This document shows positions 53,686 to 62,803 of a stretch of 64,000 bases of DNA, piece after piece. The notes beneath the pieces were generated by a model, which was given only the letters and a program-made list of their open reading frames with translations, was not told the DNA's origin and made no database searches. The stretch lies in NCBI RefSeq assembly GCF_009764265.1, contig NZ_RWIR01000070.1, positions 18,562 to 82,561 on the forward strand, in the 5' to 3' direction. The stretch is from Pseudomonas sp. PB101 (GTDB lineage Bacteria; Pseudomonadota; Gammaproteobacteria; Pseudomonadales; Pseudomonadaceae). The position numbers were made by a program, and so were the translations under genes. Each line of letters begins with the position of its first letter. The stretch's first letter is position 1.

Positions 53686-53988
53686 ATGGACCTGACCCCA
53701 CGCGAAAAAGACAAGCTGCTGATCTTCACCGCCGGCCTGGTGGCCGAGCGGCGTTTGGCTCGCGGCGTGAAACTCAACTACCCGGAGGCCATGGCCTACA
53801 TCTCCGCGGCGCTGCTTGAGGGCGCCCGCGATGGCCAGACCGTGGCCGACCTGATGCACTTTGGCACCACCCTGCTGACCCGCGAACAAGTGATGGAAGG
53901 CATCCCGGAAATGATCCCGGAAATCCAGGTCGAGGCCACCTTTCCCGACGGCACCAAACTGGTCACCGTCCACCAACCCATCGCCTGA
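53686..53988 (+). CDS. ureA: Urease gamma subunit
   Basis: 100 residues, the standard length: MDLTPREKDKLLIFTAGLVA then ERRLARGVKLNYPEAMAYIS, LMHFGTTLLTREQVMEGIPEMI and VEATFPDGTKLVTVHQPI. Structural subunit of the (UreABC)3 nickel enzyme hydrolysing urea to ammonia and carbamate. An ATG three codons earlier (53677) is possible; 53686 gives the family start. Confidence 0.96.
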   Translation: MDLTPREKDKLLIFTAGLVAERRLARGVKLNYPEAMAYISAALLEGARDGQTVADLMHFGTTLLTREQVMEGIPEMIPEIQVEATFPDGTKLVTVHQPIA

Positions 53989-53997
53989 GGCCGCGCC

Positions 53998-54531
53998 ATG
54001 ACTTACCACATCCGCGATGCAGCGCATGCCGACCTGCCGGCCATCCGTGACATCTACAACGACGCGGTGCTCAACACCACGGCGATCTGGAATGAACAGG
54101 CGGTCGACCTCGGCAACCGTCAGGCCTGGTTCAGCGCCCGGCAGGCCCAGGCCTATCCGATCCTGGTGATCGTCGACGCCGACAACACCGTACTGGGCTA
54201 TGCCTCGTTCGGCGACTGGCGGCCGTTCGACGGTTTCCGTCACACCGTCGAACATTCGGTTTATGTGCGCAGCGACCAACGCGGCAACGGTCTCGGCCCG
54301 AAACTGATGGACGTGCTGATCGAACGCGCCAGGGGCTGCGGCAAACACGTGATGGTCGCGGCCATCGAAAGCGGTAACGCGGCCTCGATCCGTCTGCATG
54401 AACGCGTCGGTTTCATCACCACCGGGCAGATGCCCCAGGTGGGCACCAAGTTTGGCCGCTGGCTGGACCTGACCTTCATGCAACTGACCCTCAACCCAGG
54501 CGCCGAGCCGCCAAGCGCCCACAAGGAGTAA
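53998..54531 (+). CDS. GNAT acetyltransferase, phosphinothricin/methionine-sulfoximine type (PitA-like)
   Basis: 177 residues. GNAT fold: IRDAAHADLPAIRDIYNDAV, ERVDLGNRQAWF-like helix (VDLGNRQAWFSARQA), VLGYASFGDWRPFDGFRHTV, the acetyl-CoA loop VRSDQRGNGLGPKLMDVLIE and SIRLHERVGFITTGQMPQVG then TKFGRWLDLTFMQ. The last block is typical of the phosphinothricin/methionine sulfoximine acetyltransferases; PA4866 in the same place acetylates methionine sulfoximine and sulfone. Protecting glutamine synthetase from such analogues would suit a nitrogen operon. Confidence 0.88.
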   Translation: MTYHIRDAAHADLPAIRDIYNDAVLNTTAIWNEQAVDLGNRQAWFSARQAQAYPILVIVDADNTVLGYASFGDWRPFDGFRHTVEHSVYVRSDQRGNGLGPKLMDVLIERARGCGKHVMVAAIESGNAASIRLHERVGFITTGQMPQVGTKFGRWLDLTFMQLTLNPGAEPPSAHKE

Positions 54532-54537
54532 TGTCCG

Positions 54538-55071
54538 ATGAACGCCGCCCAACTGCGCCGCGTCAACGTTGAAAGCTTTGCGCATTATCGTCAGGGCCTG
54601 ATCGACCTGCTGCTCGATGCCGTCGGCTACGGCGCCAGCGTCGGCTTCATGGCCGACCTCGATGCGACCCAGGCCCACGCCTATTTCGATGAGGTCCAGG
54701 ACAACCTCAACAAAGGCAATGTGTTGTTGTGGGTGGTGGTCAAGGACGAGCAGGTGCAGGCCAGCGTGCAACTGGGCCTGTGCCAGAAAGCCAACGGGCT
54801 GAACCGCGCCGAAGTGCAGAAGCTGCTGGTGCGCGAACACGCCCGGCGTCGTGGCCTGGGCCAGCAACTGATGAACGCCCTGGAGGCGGCCGCCCTGCAG
54901 CACAAGCGCGGCATGCTTTTCCTCGACACCGAGGCCGGCTCGCCCGCCGAAGACTTCTATCAATCGCTGGGCTATACCCGCGCCGGTGAAATCCCCGACT
55001 ACGCCTGCGACCCGAGCGGCCGCTACAAGCCGACCGCTCTCTACTACAAGATCCTCCAGGGGGCCCACTGA
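54538..55071 (+). CDS. GNAT acetyltransferase of unknown substrate
   Basis: 177 residues. GNAT signatures are VLLWVVVKDEQVQASVQLGL, KLLVREHARRRGLGQQLMNA with the acetyl-CoA loop RRRGLG, and LDTEAGSPAEDFYQSLGYTR. It sits 6 bases after the PitA-like gene and shares a base with the ureB start (TGATG). It appears unrelated to the first GNAT beyond the fold. Embedded in the urease operon; the substrate is unknown. Confidence 0.87.
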   Translation: MNAAQLRRVNVESFAHYRQGLIDLLLDAVGYGASVGFMADLDATQAHAYFDEVQDNLNKGNVLLWVVVKDEQVQASVQLGLCQKANGLNRAEVQKLLVREHARRRGLGQQLMNALEAAALQHKRGMLFLDTEAGSPAEDFYQSLGYTRAGEIPDYACDPSGRYKPTALYYKILQGAH

Positions 55072-55376
55072 TGATTCCCGGTGAATACCAGATCGAGCCC
55101 GGCGAAATCGAGCTCAACGTCGGCCGGCGCACGATCAGCCTGAAGGTGGCCAACAGTGGCGACCGGCCGATCCAGGTTGGCTCGCATTACCACTTTTTCG
55201 AAACCAACGACGCCCTGGCATTCGACCGCGCCGCCAGTCGCGGCATGCGCCTGAACATCCCGGCCGGCACCGCCGTGCGCTTCGAACCCGGCCAGAGTCG
55301 CGAGGTGGAGTTGGTGGATCTGGCGGGGCATCGTCGGGTGTTCGGCTTTGCCGGGCGGATCATGGGTGACCTGTGA
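55071..55376 (+). CDS. ureB: Urease beta subunit
   Basis: 101 residues: MIPGEYQIEPGEIELNVGRR, VANSGDRPIQVGSHYHFFET, FDRAASRGMRLNIPAGTAVR then FEPGQSREVELVDLAGHR and VFGFAGRIMG. All family blocks intact. The start is fused to the preceding GNAT stop (TGATG). A REPIN separates it from ureC. Confidence 0.96.
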   Translation: MIPGEYQIEPGEIELNVGRRTISLKVANSGDRPIQVGSHYHFFETNDALAFDRAASRGMRLNIPAGTAVRFEPGQSREVELVDLAGHRRVFGFAGRIMGDL

Positions 55377-55400
55377 TTCATGTTGTGCATGCACTGGCCT

Positions 55401-55469
55401 CATCGCGGGCAAGCCCGCTCCCACAGGGGGAATGCGATCAACTGTGGGAGCGAGCCTGCTCGCGATAGC
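55401..55469. repeat. REPIN between ureB and ureC
   Basis: A GCGGGC-type unit (ATCGCGGGCAAGCCCGCTCC) and an inverted GCGAGC-type unit (GTGGGAGCGAGCCTGCTCGC) are separated by about 18 bases. It lies inside the urease structural genes. Confidence 0.92.
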
Positions 55470-55516
55470 GAGTAATGCGAGCGATCTCAAAATCAATTGA
55501 ATTCCAAGGCGAACAC

Positions 55517-57217
55517 ATGAAGATTTCCCGTCAAGCCTACGCCGACATGTTCGGTCCCACCGTCGGTGACAAGGTGCGCCTGGCCGATACCGAGTTGTGG
55601 ATCGAAGTGGAACAGGACTTCACCACCTACGGCGAAGAAGTGAAGTTCGGTGGCGGTAAAGTCATCCGTGACGGCCAGGGTCAGAGCCAGTTGCTCGCCG
55701 CCGAGGTGGTCGACACGCTGATCACCAACGCCCTGATCATCGACCACTGGGGCATCGTCAAGGCCGACGTCGGTCTCAAGGACGGGCGCATCGCCGCCAT
55801 CGGCAAGGCCGGCAACCCGGACATCCAGCCGAACGTCACCATCGCCATCGGCGCCAGCACCGAAGTCATCGCCGGCGAAGGCATGATCCTCACCGCCGGT
55901 GGCATCGACACGCACATCCACTTCATCTGCCCGCAGCAGATCGAAGAGGCGTTGATGAGCGGCGTCACCACCATGATCGGCGGCGGCACCGGACCGGCCA
56001 CCGGCACCAATGCCACGACCTGCACCTCCGGGCCGTGGCACCTGGCGCGCATGCTCCAGGCCGCCGATGCGTTCCCGATGAACATCGGCCTGACCGGCAA
56101 GGGTAACGCCAGCCTGCCAGAGCCGTTGATCGAACAGGTCAAGGCCGGCGCCATCGGCCTCAAGCTCCACGAAGACTGGGGCACCACCCCGGCAAGCATC
56201 GACAACTGCCTGAACGTGGCCGACCGCTTCGACGTGCAGGTGGCGATCCACACCGACACCCTCAACGAATCCGGTTTCGTCGAAACCACCCTCGCCGCCT
56301 TCAAGGGCCGCACCATTCACACCTATCACACCGAAGGGGCCGGTGGCGGGCACGCGCCGGACATCATCAAGGCCTGCGGGTTTGCCAACGTACTGCCGAG
56401 TTCGACCAACCCGACCCGGCCGTTCACCCGCAACACCATCGACGAACACCTCGACATGCTGATGGTCTGCCACCACCTCGACCCGAGCATTGCCGAAGAC
56501 GTGGCCTTCGCCGAGAGCCGTATCCGTCGCGAGACGATTGCCGCCGAAGACATTCTCCACGACCTCGGCGCGTTCTCGATGATCAGCTCCGACAGCCAGG
56601 CCATGGGGCGGGTCGGTGAAGTCATCACCCGCACCTGGCAGACTGCCGACAAGATGAAAAAACAACGTGGGCCGCTGCCGCTTGATGGTCAAGGCAACGA
56701 CAACTTCCGCGCCAAACGCTACATCGCCAAATACACCATCAACCCGGCGATCACCCACGGCATCAGCCATGAAGTAGGTTCGGTCGAAGTGGGCAAGTGG
56801 GCCGATCTGGTGCTCTGGCGCCCGGCGTTTTTCGGCGTGAAACCGACGCTGATTCTCAAGGGCGGAGCCATTGCGGCCAGCCTGATGGGCGATGCCAACG
56901 CCTCGATTCCGACACCGCAACCGGTGCACTACCGTCCGATGTTCGCCAGCTTCGGCGGCTCGCTGCACGCCACCAGCATGACCTTCATCAGTCAGGCGGC
57001 GCAGGATGCAGGCTTGCCCGAGGCACTGGGTTTGAAGAAGAAAATCGCCGTGGCCAAAGGTTGCCGCGACGTGCAGAAAACCGACCTGATCCACAACGAC
57101 TATCTGCCGAAAATCGACGTCGACCCGCAGACCTATCAGGTCAAGGCCGACGGCGTGTTGCTGTGGTGCGAGCCGGCAGACACCTTGCCGATGGCCCAGC
57201 GTTACTTCCTGTTCTGA
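55517..57217 (+). CDS. ureC: Urease alpha (catalytic) subunit
   Basis: 566 residues. The di-nickel site is intact: H133 and H135 in IDTHIHFICPQQ, the carbamylated K216 in GLKLHEDWGTT, His in VAIHTDTLNESGF and TYHTEGAGGGHAPDI, the flap VCHHLDP with the catalytic His, and the Asp in SSDSQAMGR. The ATG at 55517 follows AAGGCGAA and gives the conserved MKISRQAYADMFGPTVGDKV. A strong terminator follows. Confidence 0.97.
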   Translation: MKISRQAYADMFGPTVGDKVRLADTELWIEVEQDFTTYGEEVKFGGGKVIRDGQGQSQLLAAEVVDTLITNALIIDHWGIVKADVGLKDGRIAAIGKAGNPDIQPNVTIAIGASTEVIAGEGMILTAGGIDTHIHFICPQQIEEALMSGVTTMIGGGTGPATGTNATTCTSGPWHLARMLQAADAFPMNIGLTGKGNASLPEPLIEQVKAGAIGLKLHEDWGTTPASIDNCLNVADRFDVQVAIHTDTLNESGFVETTLAAFKGRTIHTYHTEGAGGGHAPDIIKACGFANVLPSSTNPTRPFTRNTIDEHLDMLMVCHHLDPSIAEDVAFAESRIRRETIAAEDILHDLGAFSMISSDSQAMGRVGEVITRTWQTADKMKKQRGPLPLDGQGNDNFRAKRYIAKYTINPAITHGISHEVGSVEVGKWADLVLWRPAFFGVKPTLILKGGAIAASLMGDANASIPTPQPVHYRPMFASFGGSLHATSMTFISQAAQDAGLPEALGLKKKIAVAKGCRDVQKTDLIHNDYLPKIDVDPQTYQVKADGVLLWCEPADTLPMAQRYFLF

Positions 57218-57238
57218 AGCAGTTGTTGCGCCATACAC

Positions 57239-57270
57239 AAAGGCCTCGCACACAGTGTGTCGAGGCCTTT
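57239..57270. terminator. Bidirectional terminator between ureC and the NEL-domain gene
   Basis: A perfect 10-bp stem AAAGGCCTCG/CGAGGCCTTT (57239-57248 and 57261-57270) around a loop that itself can pair (CACA-CAG-TGTG). T-rich on the plus side. It serves the convergent ureC and NEL genes. Confidence 0.88.
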
Positions 57271-57283
57271 GCCTTGTTGAGGG

Positions 57284-60200
57284 TTATTGAGGGGATGAAA
57301 TCCGCAACCGGTCGAGTTTGGCGCGAATCATCGCTTCTCGGGTCAGTGTTTTCAGTTGCTCGGTGATTCGCCGATCGATGTCATTCAAGGCTTGAAAATA
57401 CGCCTCATCCGTCATGACCTGGCCATCCGCGAAATCACTTTCACTTTTGCCCAGTTCGCGGCAAAGCGCTGTTATTTCTACCTCCACCTGCGCTTTTTCC
57501 CTGGCCGTGAGCCGTGCTCCTTCGGCCCTGCGCTGCAACGCATCCTGCAAATCGGTGGTGGCATCGATTTCGCGTTTCAAGCCATCCAATTGCTCGCGGT
57601 AAGTCGACTCCAGCCAGGTTTTCCACAGCGGTTGCTCGAAGATCCGCTCGATCAGCAGATCACCCTCTTCCAACGCCTTGATCCGCTGGAACGCTGCCTC
57701 GATCATCTCAGTGCTGACGTCGGCGATGGCGCGAAACTGCATGCCCCTGGCCTGCCAAGGCAAATCCAGGCGCTCTGCCAGATCGGTCATGTAGGCCAGG
57801 TGCACTTCCACTTCATCGATAGTGCCGGTCACTTCGCCATCGGCGCCGGTCCGACGCAGCTGCTCTCCCTCCGCCAATCGCTCGGACACCCGGTGACGGG
57901 CGATGGCGCCGAGTTCATCGAGCCGGGACTTGCCCAGGGCCAATTCCAGCAACTGTGTTTCGATCAAGTCTTCGCGCACCAGTGCGTAGGCTTCGTGAAC
58001 CATCACCTGCACGCCCATGGCATTGAACAGTTGCGTCCCGCCATCCACGCATTCGGTGGGGGTTGCGGCTTCATTGAACAACTTGATGCGCAGCTCACTG
58101 TCGCTGGCCATGGCCTCAAGCATGCGCCAGACCTTGGCCGTCAGCTGCGTCTGATAGGTGCCGCCGGCCTTGAAGTCGGCGGATTGGGTGAGTTTGCGGA
58201 CTTCGTTGAAAAACGGCGCCGAATCGAATTCATCCTCGACGGCGTTCCAGGCTTGCTGACTTTCCTGCCATTGCGGCTCGGTCATGCCTGCCGCCCATTC
58301 CAAACTGTCGAGCACGCCGCGGGGCGGATAAGGACGCTCCGGGTCCATGCCGACCGACTCGATGTAAGACTTCAGAATGTCGAGATTTTCCGCTGAGATC
58401 CAGTTCGGCTCACGGCTGATCACCGTGCGCGCCAGCAACTCGGCGCGAAACGATCCTGGTGCCACTTCCGGTATCCGGCTGATGGGATTGCGGCTCAGAT
58501 CAATGAAAATACTGCGTGGCCGCGATTGGGAAAACAGCCCGACAGGCCAGGTTTCCAGGCCGGCATCACCCAACATCAGCACCTGCAAATGCGGCATCCG
58601 GCTGACATCCGGCATGAGCTTCAGCGGATTGCCGCGCAGCGCCAACATCCTCAGGCATGAAAGATTTTTCAGGCGATCCACCGCCAATACATCCAGTTCA
58701 ATGCGGTTGTCGCTGAGGGACAGGTCGGTGAGATGACGCATGCCCCTCAGCGCCTGCGGAGCGGCCGTCAGCAGATTGTCTTGCAGGTTGAGATAACGCA
58801 CCTGGCGGAACGAATCGAGAAAAGGCATGTGCTCGACACCGAGGCCGCAGTTGCGCATGGTCAGGCTGGTAACGTGACTGAAGTCAGCGTCCAGATTGGG
58901 CAATGACTCCAGATGACGGCCCAAGTGAGCAATGTCGTCCAGCACCAGGGCTTGCGGGCGCATAATCCCCGCCACCTGCACCCCTTCCGGTCCCGTTCGC
59001 TGCAAGCACTGCCTGAGCGCCGCGTAAAACCTGTTTCGCGAAGCCCATTGCGCGACACCCGCCGGGGAGAACCGAAAGGAATCCGTCGATGAGTTCATCC
59101 AGCGTTGCATGGCACGGTTGAATTGATTGAACGCGTTCTCCCAAGCGGTCAGGTTGGCCTCCACCGACCCACCGTTATGACTGAATTGCGTCAACCGCGC
59201 TTCTATCTCTTCAGCGGTAAAACCCGGATGCAACGCACGCAGCCGATGTCGATAACCCTGTCCTCGCGGCACCTGTCGTGCGTATCCGGGCATGCCGCCA
59301 CGCAAGCGCATGACCTTGGGGTCGAAGGCCGGCTTGACGCTGGGGTTGTCCCGCAGGACGGGCTCGAACAGCGAACGCTCCAGTGGCCGGGACCTGATCG
59401 CTTGCTCAAGCCTTGATCCCTCGTGGATCTCGAAGCCCAGGGCCTTGCGCGGCGAGTCGGGCAAGGCGTGCAGGACCGACGCATAAAAATCGTCGGCGCC
59501 GTGCAGTTGTTGATCATCCGCGTCCCGCGCCTCGTAGCGTCCGTCTTCAGTCAGCACCAGGACCTTGCGCACCGATGCATCCTCGGCGCCGATACTGTCC
59601 TTCAAGACGCCGTTGAAACCGTACTCGCGAACTTCCAGGCGCAGGTCCGACGGCCAACCCGGCAGGGTTTGCAGTGAGTGCAATTGCAGGTGCAGGGTAT
59701 CGCTGTTGTGCAGCGCATCGAGGTAAAGGCCCTCATAGGCCCGCGTCACACGCAGTTGCTCTGCGGCTTGTCGAGCTTGTTGGGCGAGCCTCAGGGGCAC
59801 GCGCTTTTTCTCCGCCAGATACTTCACATCCGACGGGTCTGCGCGCTGTAGAAGTTCTTGCGCCTGGCTGGTCGAGAGTTCGGCCCAGTCGTTCTTGAGC
59901 AGGCTCACCGACGAGTCTGCCGAGCGCGTACGGCGCAAGTACAGCAAATCGAACAGGCGTTTTTTCTGGCCTCGTGCGTGGTCGGCGAAACGATCGCGCA
60001 GGGCCTCGATCCGCGCGTCCCGGTCACCGGAATACCATTCCCCGAGCATTTCACGCAGCGCCTGTTCATCAAGAAACTCGACCACATGCTCGGGCAGCTT
60101 GCCGCCAAGCAGTTCCTCCCAGCTCAACTGCAACGCATTCACCGGTGTCGCATCGGCAAAGCCTTCCTTGATCCTTGCACCTTGCAACCCTGGCTTCTCG

Positions 60201-62554
60201 AAGACCTCTATGGCTTTGTCGCCTGGCCACCCCGGCAACTCCGTCATGAAACGCACGGCGCAATCGGCCCACTCCTCGCCCACCCGGTTGGCCAGGATCT
60301 GGTCCACACAGCCCGCCGCATCGACATCGGCCCTGTAGCGCGTGAGTGTGTCGCGAAGCAGCGCGGGCGGGGTTTCATGCTCGACATGCAGCCTGCGCAG
60401 GGCATTTTCGTGCACGCCACTGGCGGTCAGGATCTGCTCCAGGGCCTCATCGGAGATCCCGTCCACCGAAGCGCCCAGGCGCCTGAGCAACTGGCGCTTG
60501 TCCCATTCGAGCGGCTGATCGAGTTCGCTCTTCCAGGTGCCGGCGCCATTGTGTTCCAGCAGCGGCTGATAAGCGTCGGCGCGGGTCGGGTGTTGCAAGC
60601 GATGCCCGCCGGTGACCGGGTCTTGCTTGACCCCATAGCACTTGCCATCGAGGCGCAGCAGGTCCTGATCCTGATGTCGATACAGCCCCTGATCACCGGC
60701 CTTCGCCTTTTCGGGCAAGACGATCGGTTGCTCATAAGGGCTGAGGTCCGGGTTCCATAATCGCGTCTTGCCGCCAACCTCTACGGGCTTGAGACCCTCG
60801 ACAAATGACGAAACCCTGACTGGCGCGACATTGGCGCCAGGCAACACATGGCCGGCCCCCATCAGCGCCAATTGCGCGAAGTTGATCAACACGCCGTTGA
60901 AGTACGCCGAGGCTTCTTCTTTGTCACCCTTGCTCCAGTCCTCGACCCCTTCGGCCACCTCGGCGAGCATCTGCGCGACCATGATGCCGAGCATGGCTTC
61001 ACCCAGGCCGGGGACCAGCATGGCGGCGAAATTGAACACGTTCCAGCCGATTGAAAGGTAACTGGTCAGGCGCTTGAAGCGGGCGTTGGCATCCTCGTCG
61101 TCGGTGGGTACGGCAATCAGCCGGGCATCGGCGATGGCCTTGTTGCGCCGCTCCAGAAACAGCGTGACCCACAGATCATCCGCGATCTGGTTGGTGAGCG
61201 GTTCCGCATCGGGATTTTCGACCGCTGTTTCACGCCACCACGGGCCCATGTCCAGCGGTTCGCGCTCATGCCAGGTGACGGTCGTGAGACGCTCTTTGAC
61301 CCGGGTGAAAAACAGCCCTTGATCCTTTTGCGCCACAAAGCGACTGAAAAAGGACTGGTAATCGGAACGTCTCAACTGACCGAGGAGCGCCTTCATGAAC
61401 GCGGTGAGCGAGGGGTACTCCTTCAAGGGATGGTCCGGATCATCCGGGACATAAGCGACCAACGGACCGGTTAAACGGCTCTGTCGATATATATCCTCGC
61501 GGCGCAACAGCTCATCGCTCAAACCCTGCGGTCCATTGGCAAAGAAGGCCTGCAGCAGTTTGAATTGATCGTATTCCTGGCCTGGCAGAACAGGAATGCG
61601 CCGCGACCAGTCTATCCAGAAGCTCAACAGGGTCGGCGTCAACGCTTTAACTTCGCGCTCTATTTGCGATGGATCGCTGACCGCACTGAACAACACGATG
61701 CCGGTCAATCGAAAGCCCATCAGCGACAACCGATGACACTGCAACGGTCGCTCGTACAGCGTGATGTTTGCGTGCCCTTCACGCATCTGCCCCAGTTTGC
61801 CGTAGGCATGATCACTGATCTCTCCCTTCAACCGGGCAATCAGTGCGGCCACATGAAAGGCGGCCTTTTCACTGGCCACCGATTGCCGTTGCAAGTTTCG
61901 CTGTGCCTGCGGGGTATCGGGCAACAGGACGGACTTGATGTGCCGTTGATATTGCCCGCCGATGTCGAGGCTTCGGCACAGGGTCGCAAACGCCGGCAGG
62001 GTGATGGCCGGCTCAAGGCTGAGACTGCCCTGAATGTCCTTGCGGTAAATACCGGAACTGTTTCGAAACGCACCTTCGGCGGTTTCAGCTTCCTCAAAGT
62101 TATGCAGCGCCGCCTCCAGCAATGTGGACTGCCGGACGCGGCTGGCGCCGGTGTCGATGACAAAGCCGATCGTGCTGGGTACTTCGAGCTGTACAGTCAG
62201 TTCGCTGATTCGTTCGACCGATGGGTAATTCGCCTGCAATTTCTCACTGACCAGCGGTTCGGCGAAGGCCTGGATGTCGTCCTGCAAGTTACCCAGGGTC
62301 TTGTCCAGTACGCCTTGTGCACGCCAGCGCTCGTCGATCAATTGCTTCAGATATTGGCGGTCGATGGCCCGTGCGCCGCTGTACCAATCAGGAGTCACGG
62401 GCGTGCGGGTTTCGAGGGATTTGAGCCGTGCAAGCGGGGCATTTCTCAGGGCGCCCGGTATCGTGTCGACCACACGACGATAATGCACGCCGTTGTGTTC
62501 GACGCCCGCGGTTTCAATCGTTTGCTGTGAATGGCTTCCATGCAATTGAGACAC
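57284..62554 (-). CDS. Giant toxin-like protein with LRRs and C-terminal NEL-type E3 ubiquitin ligase domain
   Basis: 1756 residues, by far the largest gene here. Residues about 1-700 resemble the dermonecrotic-toxin-like N-terminus (DUF6543/ToxA_N) of Pseudomonas effectors and include a hydrophobic stretch at about 500-575 (FNFAAMLVPGLGEAMLGIMV, FNGVLINFAQLALMGAG). About five to six leucine-rich repeats cover about 1225-1360 (VRYLNLQDNLLTAAPQAL, LTDLSLSDNRIELDVL, LRMLALRGNPLKLMPDV). Residues about 1405-1740 match the IpaH/SspH NEL ligase: WQESQQAWN, VWRMLEAM, LFNEAATPTECVDGG with the candidate catalytic C1502 and D1504 (CxD), then LAYMTDLAERLDLPWQARGM. No signal peptide. It starts at GTG with AAGGTGA upstream. 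Such ligases act inside eukaryotic cells after injection; the delivery route is unknown here. Confidence 0.85.
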   Translation of the reverse strand: MSQLHGSHSQQTIETAGVEHNGVHYRRVVDTIPGALRNAPLARLKSLETRTPVTPDWYSGARAIDRQYLKQLIDERWRAQGVLDKTLGNLQDDIQAFAEPLVSEKLQANYPSVERISELTVQLEVPSTIGFVIDTGASRVRQSTLLEAALHNFEEAETAEGAFRNSSGIYRKDIQGSLSLEPAITLPAFATLCRSLDIGGQYQRHIKSVLLPDTPQAQRNLQRQSVASEKAAFHVAALIARLKGEISDHAYGKLGQMREGHANITLYERPLQCHRLSLMGFRLTGIVLFSAVSDPSQIEREVKALTPTLLSFWIDWSRRIPVLPGQEYDQFKLLQAFFANGPQGLSDELLRREDIYRQSRLTGPLVAYVPDDPDHPLKEYPSLTAFMKALLGQLRRSDYQSFFSRFVAQKDQGLFFTRVKERLTTVTWHEREPLDMGPWWRETAVENPDAEPLTNQIADDLWVTLFLERRNKAIADARLIAVPTDDEDANARFKRLTSYLSIGWNVFNFAAMLVPGLGEAMLGIMVAQMLAEVAEGVEDWSKGDKEEASAYFNGVLINFAQLALMGAGHVLPGANVAPVRVSSFVEGLKPVEVGGKTRLWNPDLSPYEQPIVLPEKAKAGDQGLYRHQDQDLLRLDGKCYGVKQDPVTGGHRLQHPTRADAYQPLLEHNGAGTWKSELDQPLEWDKRQLLRRLGASVDGISDEALEQILTASGVHENALRRLHVEHETPPALLRDTLTRYRADVDAAGCVDQILANRVGEEWADCAVRFMTELPGWPGDKAIEVFEKPGLQGARIKEGFADATPVNALQLSWEELLGGKLPEHVVEFLDEQALREMLGEWYSGDRDARIEALRDRFADHARGQKKRLFDLLYLRRTRSADSSVSLLKNDWAELSTSQAQELLQRADPSDVKYLAEKKRVPLRLAQQARQAAEQLRVTRAYEGLYLDALHNSDTLHLQLHSLQTLPGWPSDLRLEVREYGFNGVLKDSIGAEDASVRKVLVLTEDGRYEARDADDQQLHGADDFYASVLHALPDSPRKALGFEIHEGSRLEQAIRSRPLERSLFEPVLRDNPSVKPAFDPKVMRLRGGMPGYARQVPRGQGYRHRLRALHPGFTAEEIEARLTQFSHNGGSVEANLTAWENAFNQFNRAMQRWMNSSTDSFRFSPAGVAQWASRNRFYAALRQCLQRTGPEGVQVAGIMRPQALVLDDIAHLGRHLESLPNLDADFSHVTSLTMRNCGLGVEHMPFLDSFRQVRYLNLQDNLLTAAPQALRGMRHLTDLSLSDNRIELDVLAVDRLKNLSCLRMLALRGNPLKLMPDVSRMPHLQVLMLGDAGLETWPVGLFSQSRPRSIFIDLSRNPISRIPEVAPGSFRAELLARTVISREPNWISAENLDILKSYIESVGMDPERPYPPRGVLDSLEWAAGMTEPQWQESQQAWNAVEDEFDSAPFFNEVRKLTQSADFKAGGTYQTQLTAKVWRMLEAMASDSELRIKLFNEAATPTECVDGGTQLFNAMGVQVMVHEAYALVREDLIETQLLELALGKSRLDELGAIARHRVSERLAEGEQLRRTGADGEVTGTIDEVEVHLAYMTDLAERLDLPWQARGMQFRAIADVSTEMIEAAFQRIKALEEGDLLIERIFEQPLWKTWLESTYREQLDGLKREIDATTDLQDALQRRAEGARLTAREKAQVEVEITALCRELGKSESDFADGQVMTDEAYFQALNDIDRRITEQLKTLTREAMIRAKLDRLRISSPQ

Positions 62555-62803
62555 TGTTTCATCACCTTGATGACTGGATGGGAACCCACAGGTTCAACAA
62601 CTTCCCCCTCAAACAAAAGGGCAAAAAACAGTTGGACCGGCCCTCGAAAAGGGCCCCCTCCGTTCGAAAATCAAAGAGCGTTCAACACATAAGTACCGCC
62701 ATAGAGGCGTTGGCTTATGCCACGGCATGAGTGGTCGTGTTTTTTCCGGCAAAGGGGCTACTATTCGATTCGCTGCCCTCCGATTCATGCCCAGGTAACC
62801 GCC

